Notes under the pieces: generated by a model
Database searches by the model: none
What the model saw: only the letters and a program-made list of their open reading frames with translations
What the model was told of the DNA's origin: nothing
NCBI GenBank assembly: GCA_021018995.1
Contig: CM037586.1
Coordinates: 22,186,394-22,250,393, forward strand
Direction: 5' to 3'
Source: Chloranthus sessilifolius
Lineage: Eukaryota > Streptophyta > Magnoliopsida > Chloranthales > Chloranthaceae
DNA length: 64,000 bases
Made by a program: the position numbers and the translations under genes
Shown here: piece after piece, positions 44,963 through 57,038 of the stretch
Numbering within the stretch: the stretch's first letter is position 1
Layout of the letters: each line of letters starts with the position of its first letter

Positions 44963-46401
44963 TGATCAATCACAGAATTTATCATTTTATCACCCTTAAC
45001 TTAATGATGCTAGGACTTAATTTGTTACTAACAACATAACGATGTGCAGATATTAAGAAAAGACAGTAAAAGAGAGCCAAAGTGTTAATATTCGTCAAAA
45101 TGAACTCAAGAAGCAATAAAAAAGACGATTAAGCGAAAAAGACGATATCCCGCCTACTAAAAGCCAGAAAATCATATTTTACGATTCTTCAAAAGAGACA
45201 AAAGGAGAAATCAAAAAATCATATCCAAAGAATCTTTTGAATAGGAAACTATGGAAGATAGAAAATCATGATTTACGATTTTCTAGAAGAGAAAAAAGAA
45301 AAGAAAAATTGTGAATAAAGATTATCCAGAAAAGAAGTTTTCCTACTATTATTGTTGCTGCTGATCACGTGAATAAAGATTCTCACCGCCAAGAATAGAA
45401 TTAGAAGATATATAAAATTAGAAGTTTGGTGAATCACGGATCTGAGAAGATTGATGAAGATAAGCTCTTAAAAAATCTCAGTTACTGAAATAAAGGAGAA
45501 CAATCCAGAAGCATATCAACCATTGAAAGCAAGGAAGAATAAAATTAGAAATTAGAGTTATATTAGGAATATTTTATTTTAATAGTTTCTTTTATTAGAA
45601 TTATAAGTCTTTATAAACCGACTCCTTATGATCTATAAATAAGAGAGTCCGATGTAGGAATAATGATCAAAGAATTTCAGCATCAATTGATAACTAAGGT
45701 TAGATTTTCTTCTGATCAGTAGTGTAAAATAGTTAGAATAGACTAGATATCAGAGGTTTCTCAAGAGTAATTGAAGACTGTTATTGGGTGATGAAGATTA
45801 GTATAGATATCCTAATTTCTCAGAAGCAATTGACGACTGCGGCTGAGGGGTGAAAGATATATTAATTTGCTTTCTAGTTAGATTTTATTTACTTTATTTA
45901 CATGCTTTGTAAATATCTTCATGTTTTAATTTGAATTGACGACTCAGGTTGAGATTTGCAGATTAGTGTAACGGTTTTTACTTTTTCATCTTCAATTTTC
46001 TTGAGTTTGATTAACGCCCAAATTTTAGAAAATTGTTGATTAGATTAAATCTGTGTTAAAGAATTTTATCTTTTGATTGACCCCCAAATTCTAGAAGACT
46101 ACAATATGGTGTAATGGTATTGTTTATTTTTATAATGATCCGGTAGCTGAAGATTGGGATTGACGACCTCAATCTGAAAAAGGAGGATTATGATTTATTT
46201 TATCCATTTTAGATTAAGAACTCATTCTTTTATTTATATTTCTCAAGTAGTTTAGAACCTTAAAAGATAAATGTAACTTTAAAATAGAAATATAAAGAAA
46301 ATAAACTTCTTCGTGGGAACGATCCTATACTAGCTCTACAATTTCCATTGTGCTCATGTAATAAGTTAAGACTTAATTAGATACACATAGTAAGCCGATC
46401 A
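44963..46401 (+). repeat. 3' LTR of element A copy 2
   Basis: Begins TGATCAATCACAGAATTT and ends GCCGATCA, followed by the ACTGC duplication. Confidence 0.92.
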
Positions 46402-49400
46402 ACTGCCCCTGTTAGTCACTTGTATATTATTATATTCCTTGGTTCCATAAATTACTAGCATACAACAAGTGTTATCTAAATATAATATCATATAACTTCC
46501 AACAGATTGAAGTTGTATAATATAATATAATTATAATAGATTATATTATAATGTACTCATTACACTTTATAATATAGAGGGCCGGAGATATGCGCCCGGG
46601 CGTAGAGATATCTCTATGCATATTGGAAGGAGCTCGAAATGTAACGCCTTTGTCGCTGATGCGACAATCTCTCATTTTTCTCATTTTATCTTGCTTTAAT
46701 CATGATTACCACTGACACTGACAAAATTAGAAAGGCAAAGCGTGGCAAGATGCTGGGAGTCTGTGCCTGACATCGTGATTTTGTCATGATTATATTCGAA
46801 AAGACATACGAGAAGACCACCTGATTCGAAGCGCTTACACTTCTATAAAGGAAGTGATTGCGCTTCCTATACGACACACTATCGCAATGTCTGATGTAAT
46901 ATCATTAATTAAAAGCGACGCATGATATCGTGATTTTCAACGGTGAATATTATATTTGGAAATTACTATTTAAGGCGCTCGTCAGGGAGATCGTCTACAC
47001 ACGTTGTGTTTACGCTTTGGTAAGAGGCGTTTACGTAACTATATCGAAGCGTTTACGCTCTCTTTGTGAAATGAAAGACGCCTTCCTTTTGACACAGCGC
47101 GTCCAACCTTATTTCATTTATTATAATCATCAGAACATTAGATGAGAAGCAGGGCATGACTTCGTGGTTCTCAATGGTAATCATTACCATTTGAATTGAC
47201 TGTTTGAGATACCCCTTCGAGGAGTCTATTAATTGGCGGAATGTTTAACATTTATCGCTCGAATGTTGAACATTAATGACTCTTCTGTCAGAGGAAGCTA
47301 CGCTCCCCCTGAGAAGCGCTAGCGCTCAGATAAGAAATATTGGCGATATCTCCTGTTAGCGCTTCCATGATGACAAAGAGGCATTAGCGCTCCATACATG
47401 ATACAAAGCGTTAGCGCTCCGTACATGATACGAAGCGCTCGAAAATTTGACACGTTACACCATTTTATGCGAAACAACACCCGAACGTATTTCATTTATT
47501 ACCACTATCAAAATATTAAATAAGGAGCGGGGCGAGGTGGACGGGATTACGGCCCCTGACATCGTGGTGTGAAATGACCATCATTCCCATTCGAGAAAAA
47601 TATTTAAGGCAGGAATTTTGTGAATTACAAATTCACAAATTACTTTTGCATTTGTCCTCCAAATTTTCATCTTCTTAGAGCGCAGTAAGAAACATCAAAA
47701 CGATGAAAACCTATTTCTGCATCTAGTAACAAGGTGAGTGTCATTTTATTTCTGTCTCATTTTTAAAATGGCAAATAGAAGCGCCATCCCTTCCATAGAT
47801 GAAGCGTCGGCGCTCCAACATTTATGGGAGAGGGCAGCCTCATATATGGGCGGGGGCACCTCACTGCTCTAGCTTTTGAAGCGTCGGCGCTCCAACATTT
47901 GACGCGTCGGCACCTATATATGGAAGCAATACCTCTCCTATTATTAGTAACTTCTTCTCTAAACTTCTCATTTTTCTGTGTCACATATTTTGAAGATGGT
48001 TCTCCAGACCCCAATGACTAAGTGCACCATCAGAAAGTGCTGAGACATTTATGATGCAACATCTGAGGGGAGGAAAAATCGGCTTAAGAATTCGGTCTTC
48101 GGTGTATTCTTTGTGGCTTCAAAGGGCGTGATAAGCATCAACAACCTCCGAGGCGCAATCATCAAGTTCTGGGACCGTGACATGGTTTAGAATTTTGGGA
48201 CTGGCAAGTCTGACATTATCAGATTTTAGGCCCTTGATTTTGCCTTGATTACTGATCTTCGAATGACCGAGCCCCCCGATTACCCTTCGAAGGTAGAGAT
48301 TTATGAAGAGCAGACCATTAGATATAGGTTTTTCAGGGGCCTCGAAGATGTAAATAGGGCACACATCCAAAAAGCGATTGATAGTCTCGAGCAAGATGCT
48401 GACGACAACTTTCTGAAACTCTGTCTGTTATTCGTCCTCACCACCGTCCTCTTTCCAAACTCAAAATACACCCTTGAGAACCCCAACCTCGACCTCGTTG
48501 ATGTTCTCCCCAATTTCAACTTATATCCATGGGGCTGTCACGCGTACAAACAACTTCTAATGTGGGTGGACAAAGCGAAGAGGATGAGAGATATAGCTGA
48601 GAAAGATGTCACAGCACATGTTTATAATATTTTCGGCTGCACAATTACCCTACAGGTAATGTCGTCCCCCAGAATGTCCTACTTATTTTCTTATAAGCGC
48701 TGACAATTATGAAAGTTATCAAATATTTATTTTATTTTTCTCATATCTAGGCGTACGAGATTAACGACAGGTGCACCCCACCCAAGGTTGTTGGCGTCGT
48801 CTGCTTCCCAAGGCTGTTGAAATGGAAAACAAATGACAAAACAAGGAAACCTTACATCACGGACTTCGAGCATAAGGTAAATTCGAAATGAGACAATATC
48901 ACATCCAAATATAGGTGTTATCGCTATAATAAGAAGCGCAACCACTTTCAAATAAAGCAATGGCGCCTTTAAAAGATAAGATTCACTTCCAAATGAAGTG
49001 ATGGCGCCTCTAAAAGAAGAGATTCGCTTCTAAATGAAGTGATGACACCTCTAAAAGACAAGCTTCACTTATAAATGAGATGATGGCATCTCTAACACGA
49101 GCGCAATCGCTACGAAATGAAGCAATGGAGCCTCTATAACAAGCGCAATCGCTTCTTAAGGAACCGATTGCGTATTCCTAAATTCTTAATCAGTCAAAAG
49201 TAATGTAGAATATCTTTCATCTTCTAGGTCGCCCGCATCCGATAACTGGAGGTCACACCCTATGAAAGGACCCTGCCTGTGATTGAAGTCGTATTGGGAA
49301 TAGGGAAGAGACCTGCAAAAGTAGGTGAAGGTCAACTGGTCCCTCCCATTATTGTGCGGAGAAAGAAAATAGACATTGACGTTATTAGCGTGTCGGACGA

Positions 49401-50164
49401 GGAAGAGGTAGAGGAGAAGGAAGAAGAAGAAGAAGAAGAAGGGGAAGAAGAAGAACCCAAATCTCATAGGTCCGTAAAACATCGGATTGATGAAAAATGG
49501 AAACAGTCTGCTGATTTAAGAAGTGCAGAGTATGAGAGGTCAAACAAAGAGCAGAGCAAAGGCTTTGAGAACCTCAATGTAAAGGTTCTCCAATTGGAAC
49601 ATGAGAACTAGCAACTAAAGGTCAAATCACCATGATCTTGAAGGATCGGGATTATATTCAGAATCAGTTCACCCTTTTTTAGAATGAACAAGTGTCTCTG
49701 AAAGAGATTTTGAGCCAATTGTCTGAGCTATGCTTATAAACTACGGTGGAGGAAAGTTGAAATTGAGGAAATCCAACGCCGAGGCATCAACGCTTCGGAT
49801 GTGAAGCGCCAACGCCTTCACATTACACGCCAACGCTTCGAAAAGGTAGCACGAATGCCTCCATATAAGGCTCTGACGCCTTTACACGAAGCGTTGATGC
49901 TTCTACAGTCATGCATGCATGAAGCAACGACGCCTAGACTATGATATGTCGACGTTTCGGATATGAAGCATGAATGCTTCTACATGTTAATTATTAATTA
50001 AATAGTAACTGATATTCTTATCATATTGCAAGCCCGCAGTGTGGCGGGAAGTCCGCTGGGGGGTGGTGGGGATTATCAAAGATCTGCCCCCGATGCCAAA
50101 GGTCTGCCTCAACCCGAAGTTGGGGCGACTTGCATCGCCTGCCCGAATGGAAGCAACTGCCCCG

Positions 50165-50412
50165 TGCCCCAAGCCCAAGCCCCAGCCCAAGTGCAAGCCC
50201 AAGCCCAAACCATAGCCCAATCCCAAGCCCAAACCACAGCCCAATCCCCACCCCAAGCCCAATCCCAAGCCCAAGCCCCAGCCCAAGCCCAATCCCAAGT
50301 CCAAACCATAGCCCAATCCCCACCCCAAGCCCAAACCCCAACCCAAGCCCCAGACCAATCCCAAGCCCAAACCACAACCCAAGCCCCAGCCCAAGCACAA
50401 ACCCAAACCACA
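50165..50412. repeat. CCCAAG/CCCAAT hexamer-type tandem array
   Basis: About 40 units of CCCAAN with CCCCAN variants. One forward frame reads Ala-Gln repeats, another Pro-Ser/Pro-Asn repeats, and the reverse strand Gly-Leu or Trp-Ala repeats, all open. It falls in the low-complexity linker of the Ulp1-like gene. The third forward frame contains stops. Confidence 0.9.
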
Positions 50413-51689
50413 TCCACACTTTGAATTCACGCCCCACACAAACCCCATCCTCATACTCCCTCCAAACCCGAAGCCCTTACCCAATCGAAAGTCCTGCCTC
50501 CATCCAAGCCTATAACCCAACCTCCTACAAAGGAGAAACCCTATCCCAACCATAAATCTGCCTCTACCACCACCACCGTCGCCTACTGCAGCTCATGATA
50601 AAGGTCCTGGGATATCCCTTACGCAATCATGCACTGAGGAGAGGTCTTCGGTGGGAGAAGAAAAAGAAGTGGAGGACGAAGTCCCATTAATCTTTAGGAG
50701 AAGTGAGAGGATCCGAGTTAAAGGCCTTGCGATTCCTCCCTCACAAACTCACTCTAAAAGAAAGGGAGAGCTGGTCTCCCAAACTCATAAAAAGAAGGCC
50801 AAAGCGGTGGGTTTACCGGTTGCTGATGCACCACCTCAAGCCTATATGAATGCTATTTAGGAAATATCCAACAGAGAGAACAAGTAACTATATTCCATCC
50901 ATATATCTTTTAGCATGCCTTTCGAAGTATCAACACATCGTTGTCGAAGCATCGCCGCCTTTAGGTGAGAGCGTCAGTGCTTTATAGCACGTCTACTATG
51001 AAGCACTAAAGACTGATCCACTTTTATTTTAATTTAAATATAGGACTGTCATCTTGACCGTTGGGTCCTGACGTATTACCGTCAAGTTGATACGCTACCT
51101 ACGATCTGAATAGGAAATAGAAGACACAGTAAATATTAGTCCCTATTCAACCATGTCGCTTCCTTGATTCCATATTAAAATTTACACTTTCGTATGTAGA
51201 TAATGACCGCATACTTTAGGGTCATGGACAAGCGGGAAGACATTGAGAAGAAGAGAAGACTTTTCGGATGACCGCCGTTGGACTCAACTGCCTGCTCACG
51301 GATTTTAAAGATTTTGAGAATTATATTAAAGAGAGTGGTCAACACGCACCCCCGACATTGCAGGATGGAACACATACTATGTTGAATCTTTTTTCGTGCA
51401 ACATGGCACACCGCCGTTGGAGCGTTTTGTCATAAATAAAAATCGCACCTTAAGTGTGATAAACTGTGAAAAAAAAATTATTTCGATTCACGTAGAGAAG
51501 CCGGGACACTAGGCTCTTGCTGTGGCGATCCCTCAGCTCATAAAATTGATGTTCTTGACCCCACCCAGATCGTCTTTCGGAAACTAAATTTGGAGAGGCG
51601 ATAAGTACACTGGTAAGCTATGCTAGAATACTCTCAAAAGTAATATCGAAACCACTTATCGCTCTTAGCAAAAGCATTACCGCGTTTAA

Positions 51690-51895
51690 TATGGGGCATA
51701 ATCGCTTTGATAATTGAGCATCACCGCTTTGACAATGGGGCGTCAACGCTTTTAAAATGGGGCATCAGCGCTTGCAAAATAGAGTGTCAATGCTTTGACA
51801 TTTTGCTGTCAACGCTTTAACAATGGGGCATCAACACTTTGACAATGAGGCATCAACGCTTTTAAAATGGAGCATCAACACTCCCTTATACAAGG
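51690..51895. repeat. About 25-base intronic tandem repeats with GCGTCAACGC core
   Basis: Seven or eight diverged units of the form TTTGACAATGGGGCGTCAACGC in the intron before the protease exon. A similar cluster is downstream at about 52660-52745. Confidence 0.85.
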
Positions 51896-52261
51896 GAGGT
51901 CAACCCTCCATTATATGTCAAAAAATGTATAACTGATATTTTACTTTGTTCTTATTGACAGACGCATTACCTCCTGGCCCTGTTTCATATGCACAGTGCT
52001 CCGGATTTCATTTTTGACAAATGGCCTTGGGATAGCAAGGCTGTCGACGAAGCGTCGCGCCAAACGAATGATTCAGATTGTAGAGTTTTCGTGATGAAAT
52101 ACGTTGATTATTTAAACAAGGAACTCCAGCTAGATTTCAAGCAGGAAGACACCGATACTTTCAGGGCAGAGATTGAGCATGCCATCGGTATGCACAAGGA
52201 AGAGAATTGGGATACTAGTGATGATGTGGAATCGCTTCTATATATTTTTTGTTATACATAA

Positions 52262-52925
52262 ATTTACTTTCACATTTATTGGCATGTATAGCATTGTACT
52301 GAAGATTATATGTACATAGGGCTCCTTACGTAGGATAGATATACAATGTACACTGATCATATTACAGGAGAATTTTTTAATACACAGGATTTATTCATAG
52401 GATATATTGCTAATCTCCCATTTTGAAGCACTAACGCATTTTATTTGATGCGTCAGTGCCTCCACCACGAGATTAGCTGATATTGTATTCAATAAATAAT
52501 GTTGAAAATTCAAAGTCCTCAAAATTCGTAATAAATGAAGGGTCGTAATTAGAAGCGATGACACATCAAATTAGAATCGATGACGCTTCGACCATCATCT
52601 GAATGAAGCGCTGACACTTTTATGAACAAGTGTCATGGGTAACATCAAACAACGGCTTGAAATTGAGGCGTCAACGCTTTGACAATGGGGCGTCAAAGCT
52701 TTGACAATGAGGCGTCAGCGCTCTCACAAATGGGGCGTCAGCGCCTCTATTTTTTAAATGCATTTGTAACTTATATTTTACTTCTTTTTGAACAGGCATA
52801 TAATCCTCTTGGTAAAATTAAATGAAAGAGTTTGTATTCATATAAATTGTGACTAATTAGAAAAATAAATTGTACAAGAAGGAAAGAAAAATGTAGGATA
52901 AAACTAGACAGATAAATGAGAAAAT
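52262..52925. other. 3' flank of the Ulp1-like gene
   Basis: Non-coding, with GCG-N4-CGC words. Its part 52505-52664 is one copy of a direct repeat whose partner is 53512-53681. Confidence 0.6.
52505..52664. repeat. Direct repeat of about 165 bases, copy 1
   Basis: Shares with 53512-53681 the text AAAGTCCTC, ATTCGTAATAAATGAA, then AAGCGATGACAC, and the end ATGGGTAACATCAAACAA. The two copies bracket the minus-strand ORF at 52926-53280. Confidence 0.8.
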
Positions 52926-53280
52926 TTATTCGTCGTCTTCAAAATTTATTCCCCCAAAAAGAGCGACTTCTCCCAACACCGAGATGTCATTTACTAGCCA
53001 TCTTGGGGAGGGTAGGGGTAGGTGAAGATGGGGAAGAGGGTGGAGAGTTAGGATGGGGTGTAGGGCCAGGGAGGATGTGGTAGATGACTCGGTGTCATCC
53101 AAAATGCGCCGTTGTTGGGGAAACTGCCTCTCCTTCTTGGTCAAAATTGCTTCAAGCGAGGCCGTCTGTCTTTGAATCAGCCTCTCCTTAGCCAAAAGCG
53201 CATATATCTCATATTTTTTCCTTTCGATCTGATGATCAAGGTTTCACTTATCTCGAACCAGCTGGATTGTTCCACCATGG
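52926..53280 (-). pseudogene. Hypothetical small coiled-coil ORF, frameshifted
   Basis: Minus strand. A start ATG at about 53280 lies in a good context (AAACCATGG) after a CCCTAAACC leader. The first 15 or so codons must shift frame to enter the longer open frame. That frame is rich in Glu/Lys/Arg/Gln (YEIYALLAKERLIQRQTASL), typical of a helical coiled coil. A Pro/Leu/His-rich segment and an acidic C-terminus ending FEDDE follow. I do not recognise the family. It lies between two direct repeats and may be a second gene of the Ulp1-like element. Confidence 0.4.
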
Positions 53281-53511
53281 TTTAGGGTTTAGATAAAGGG
53301 TTTGAAGACGGAGGGCGAAAGAAAAGATATGGTTAAAATGAATAAATGGTCCTGCAAAACCATCTTTTTATTTGATTGGAATATAAAAAGTCACTGCTTC
53401 CGTAATGTTTGAGAAGACTGTGCGAAAAGAAGCATTTTTACGGAGATACAAACAACTGTTGTAATAAATAATATTAGAAAAGAATATGCGGAAAGATATC
53501 ACAGTCCATAA

Positions 53512-53681
53512 TTTTAAAGTCCTCGAAATTCGTAATAAATGAAACATCACTTAGGTAAAGAAGCGTCACCGCCCGTGATTGAAGCGATGACACTTTGAAT
53601 TAGAAGTAATGACACTTCGACAATCGTCTGACTGAAGCGACAACCCTTCTATGAACAAGCGCTATGGGTAACATCAAACAA
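53512..53681. repeat. Direct repeat of about 165 bases, copy 2
   Basis: Partner of 52505-52664. After it the GCG-N4-CGC words cease, so it may lie at the right boundary of the Ulp1-like element. Confidence 0.75.
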
Positions 53682-54179
53682 TGGCCCGCTTCTCATCGGT
53701 GTTCAAGACAAGTTTGTGGAATACGCTATTGACCACCGACCCTCAAAATTTATTTCGAAGTGACGTTTCAAACCCTAGCCTTTTTCCCTATAAAGCTAGT
53801 CCCCTCACAAACTTCCAAACTCATCATCTTTCTTCGTCTCCTAGCCCTAACCCAGTGGCAAAAGAATCAGACCATGATGAGAAAAGTAGTAGGCTTGATC
53901 GAATATCACCATGATGAGAAAAGTAGTAGGCTTGATCAAATATCCCAAAACGACCTTTTTTCCAACTTCTCACCTTCCCCCACTTCTTCACAATATCACC
54001 ATCAAATGTTGCATCCTCAGTGTGAGTTCCTCTACGAGGATGGTGGGTTAAAAATTTACAGCAAAAGGGAGCCATCTCTCTTGACGGAGCAAAAAATGTG
54101 AAGACCCTAAGACCGATCTCCATTGTAAACTCCCCCTCCTCTATTCTCCTCCCTTAATTCTCTTTCCTTCTTCTGCCTC
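53682..54179. other. Unassigned segment with a 37-base tandem duplication
   Basis: 53871-53907 is repeated at 53908-53944 with one difference (unit starting ACCATGATGAGAAAAGTAGT). Short open frames with CCCTAGCC leaders resemble the 5' part of a plant gene, but no protein is recognised. The segment is cut at 54180 by B2. Confidence 0.5.
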
Positions 54180-56745
54180 TGTGACAGCCCAGATTTCGAC
54201 ACCCTAAAACCCGTGCCATCAGCACGATCCTCCAGACCGTGCCCCAAAATTATGTACTGAACATTGGTATAACAAGCAATGATAAATAAATAAAGTAAAT
54301 AATTGCATAAAGTGAAAATGTAACATGCCCATCTGGCCCAAACAAAAGATAGTTCTACTTTCATGCCACTACATGAACAGAGAAGAGATCCGAACCATCG
54401 GTGATAAACAGATCACCTCAGATGGTTCGCCAAAAGAAATAAATCAATTTAATTACATTGTTTATCAAAAGTAAAGGCTTGGCATACCAAGCCGTACAAT
54501 CTGCTCTCAAAACTACTATCTGTCAAAGTACACAGCAGAGTCTCCTAAAAAAGTCCTCGGGAGGAGGCTCCAACTCATCCCCAGGCACGTAATCCGAGTC
54601 ACTCGGATCTACGTCTCCCGAAGCCTCGATTGCTACTAACAAAGGACCTGCGACGTATAGTCTAAAGGGTGAGCTACATCCTAGCTCAATAGGGAACAAC
54701 ACAATGAATATATAAGTCAAAATCTCACATATATTCCATGATATTCAAGCATGATATGTCTATGCATTTGCTAGAAAATAGTTTAAAAAATGGTGATTTA
54801 CATTCAAGTTTACTGGTAATTTGTATATCTTACTTTACTGTTGATTCATCATGAATGACATTGAACAGGCCTAAAGCAAAACTTAAATCTTCAACTTAAG
54901 TAATCCCTGAGCAATATAGCATCGAGCCCCGATGAAATACCCACCATCGTCGCCTAAATAGACAGTTGTTATATGTATTTTCTGAGAATACTACCAAGCC
55001 CTTTTCTCAATAGGTGGCGGGGTTAAATCTCATCTCAATATCCCTGAGATGTGCTTACTGTATACGAATAGACCTCCGCACTAGTGTACGGATTGGCCAC
55101 CATACCGGTCATGAATATCCTGTCGAGTCAGTCGTGGGTATCTTGCCACGTCAGTGGAGTATTCTAATCAAACCACAAATAACAAAAATAACATGTGTTT
55201 TACATATAGTTGCTCACCGTGTAAAGTGTTATCTTATATCAGTTAAGCCTCAACAATAGTTATTCAAGCATATATACATCCCTGGGATGTCTAATTTACT
55301 CGTATCACACTGATGCCTTTATTACTTTCTCATCCCCTGGGGATGTCTCATTCTCATTTGATTACTTGGTCTCAGTTACTCGCATCACACAGATGCCTTT
55401 ATCACATTCTTGGTATCACACACGCACCCTTTTCACAAAGATTTACATAGATAAAATATTTTCAGTTTGAATTATATATCACTACATACATGCTTTTATA
55501 ATTAAAGTACATGTTCAAGGTGTTCACTACCTCAGGTCTCTGATGGTCCAAGCATCAAGGTCTCACGCGGCTCCTTGTGCTCGCTTTCACACGTACCACC
55601 TATGGTACATTACAACACATATAACACATCACTAAAGATAGAGAAGGTCCTAGACCCTCCATGAATCTCAAAGTCAAACTAGAAAATCAAGTAAAACTGT
55701 CAAAGTCGATTAATCGATTCCTAAAATCGATTAATCGAAACCCAAATCGATTAATCGATTCTCAAAATTGATTAATCGAAACCCAAATCGATTAGTCAAT
55801 TCCCAAAATCGATTAATCGAGATTCAAAATCGATTAATTGATCCCAAATCGATTGATCGAAATCTCTGACATAGTAAGTCGATTCTCAAATCGAGTGGTC
55901 GAAAGTCTGAAATCGATTAGTCGATTTCATATCGATTAATCGAAATCAGAAATCGATTAATCGATTTCTCAACTCGATTAGTCAATTTCTCAGGTCTTGT
56001 TTCTCCAGCCACTGGAGGTACCCAGTCGATTAGTCGATTTCCAAATCTATTAATCGAAATCCAAATTGATTAATCAAAATCTAAATCGATTAATCGAAAT
56101 CAGGCATCCTTGACTTTTCAACTTCTGGGCCAAAATCGATTAATCGATTTAGCCAGATTCAGCCCCCTTTCGGGTTGTTCTTCCAAAACCCATTCCTTTT
56201 CTTTTTCATTCTTTTTCTAAGTCTTTAATCTATCATATTAACTATGCTAGACTGAATTTAACTCATCAATTCTCTAGGTATTGAAATCTAATACAATTTA
56301 CCTCAATAAATCCTTTAAAGGGTTGATTTGTTGGGCTTGATGGCTAGGGTTCCATCTTTTGCTTCAATGATCCCAACGCGTTGAATCTGGCAATCAATGC
56401 TAAATCCTCCTCTTGATTTGCATTAACACCTAGCTTCCATAACTCCTCTTTACTCCCTCTCTCTCTCTCTCCCTTCTTAATTCCTTCACCAACCAACACA
56501 AAAGGATTTCTAGGGTTATTAAAGCCCTTATATCCTCTCTCCTGCTTGTGTGTTAAATACATACACCAGAGATAGGTGTACGCGACCACTAACTCACACT
56601 ATACACTACCCTTAAGTCATATTGACTTTATATTAGTTCATCACTTCATGAGTTCACTGTTTGACCATCACTTGGTCAACCCTACGACCAGTCGGGCACG
56701 GATCCCGAGGTCAAAGTTCAACGCTTAATTTTTTGAGATATTACA
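54180..56745 (-). repeat. 3' LTR of B2
   Basis: 2,566 bases, ends TGTGACAGCCC (plus strand left) and GATATTACA (right). The CGATTAATCG array lies at about 55700-56145. The tract AAGGTGGGGAGAA adjoins it at 56746-56758. Confidence 0.95.
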
Positions 56746-57038
56746 TTCTCCCCACCTTGGGAATTTTCATCCTCGAAAATAAACTCAAAGGTGTGTCGTT
56801 GGTTGGGTACCCCACACCCTGGGGTCGCGTACACACACACAAACATGACTTATACACCACACAGTGCAAGAAACAAAAAAGAATGCAATTACATTCTCAA
56901 AAAGCTTATCTATATTTTATTAATTTCTACAAATTTATAAGTTTCTTTAACTGTTGTCGATAATTATAATTTAGAATTTGAATACAACAGTACAAAATAT
57001 CCAAAAAGTGATCACAAAATGAAACCATCGTCAGGCGC

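Larger units (their letters stand above)
21311..46401 (+). mobile_element. Athila-lineage LTR element A, copy 2, with gag and accessory ORF but no pol
   Basis: The 5' LTR is 21311-22738 and the 3' LTR 44963-46401, flanked by the same ACTGC duplication as copy 1 (21306-21310 and 46402-46406). The tRNA-Asp-type primer site TGGCGCCGCTGTCGGGA starts at 22744. After removing nested insertions, the interior holds a leader, gag (36000-37265 and 39412-39583), a non-coding region with an apparent intron, an accessory ORF (40244-42841), an AT-rich tail with extra polypurine-tract-like motifs, and the 3' LTR. No protease, reverse transcriptase, RNase H or integrase motifs are visible. It would depend on enzymes from a relative. 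Confidence 0.9.
20216..50090. repeat. Tandem segmental duplication, unit 2 (X'-A'-Y')
   Basis: Second copy of the X-A-Y block, lengthened from about 8 kb to about 30 kb. It retains the A interior and gained two later insertions (22851-35868 and 37271-39406). It ends at 50090, where the Y text continues in single copy as the rest of the Ulp1-like gene. Confidence 0.9.
46600..52261 (+). pseudogene. DUF1985/Ulp1-like (C48 peptidase) transposon gene, copy 2, with catalytic end
   Basis: Better preserved than copy 1. Coding blocks: start near 47996 (MVLQTPM-like); DUF1985-like region to 48656 (MITDLRMTEPPDYPSKVEIY, LEQDADDNFLKLCLLFVL, NFNLYPWGCHAYKQLL); intron 1 48657-48750 (CAG|GTAATG...CTAG); exon 48751-48875 (PPKVVGVVCFPRLLKW); intron 2 to 49227; exon 49228-49740 with an acidic run and coiled coil; a Pro/Gln-rich region over the hexamer array; basic block 50590-50860; and last exon 51962-52261 carrying RQTNDSDC then RVFVMKY. 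Gln and the catalytic Cys of a Ulp1 peptidase are present, but the usual Gly after Cys is Arg and the His/Asp region is not clear. Frameshifts occur (for example near 49615). Such genes ride in Mutator-like transposons. No transposase is seen here. Confidence 0.72.
46820..52745. repeat. Dispersed GCG-N4-CGC palindromic words (Ulp1-like element)
   Basis: Introns and flanks of the Ulp1-like locus are saturated with AAGCG/CGCTT half-words. Many are paired as GCG-N4-CGC, for example GCGTTTACGC, GCGTTAGCGC, GCGTCGGCGC, GCGCCAACGC and GCGTCAACGC. The same holds at 16990-20110 in copy 1. Coding exons have far fewer. Confidence 0.85.

Noticed and set aside
49987..50553. 188-codon Gly/Leu-rich minus-strand frame
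   Set aside because: Antisense translation of the CCCAAN hexamer array.
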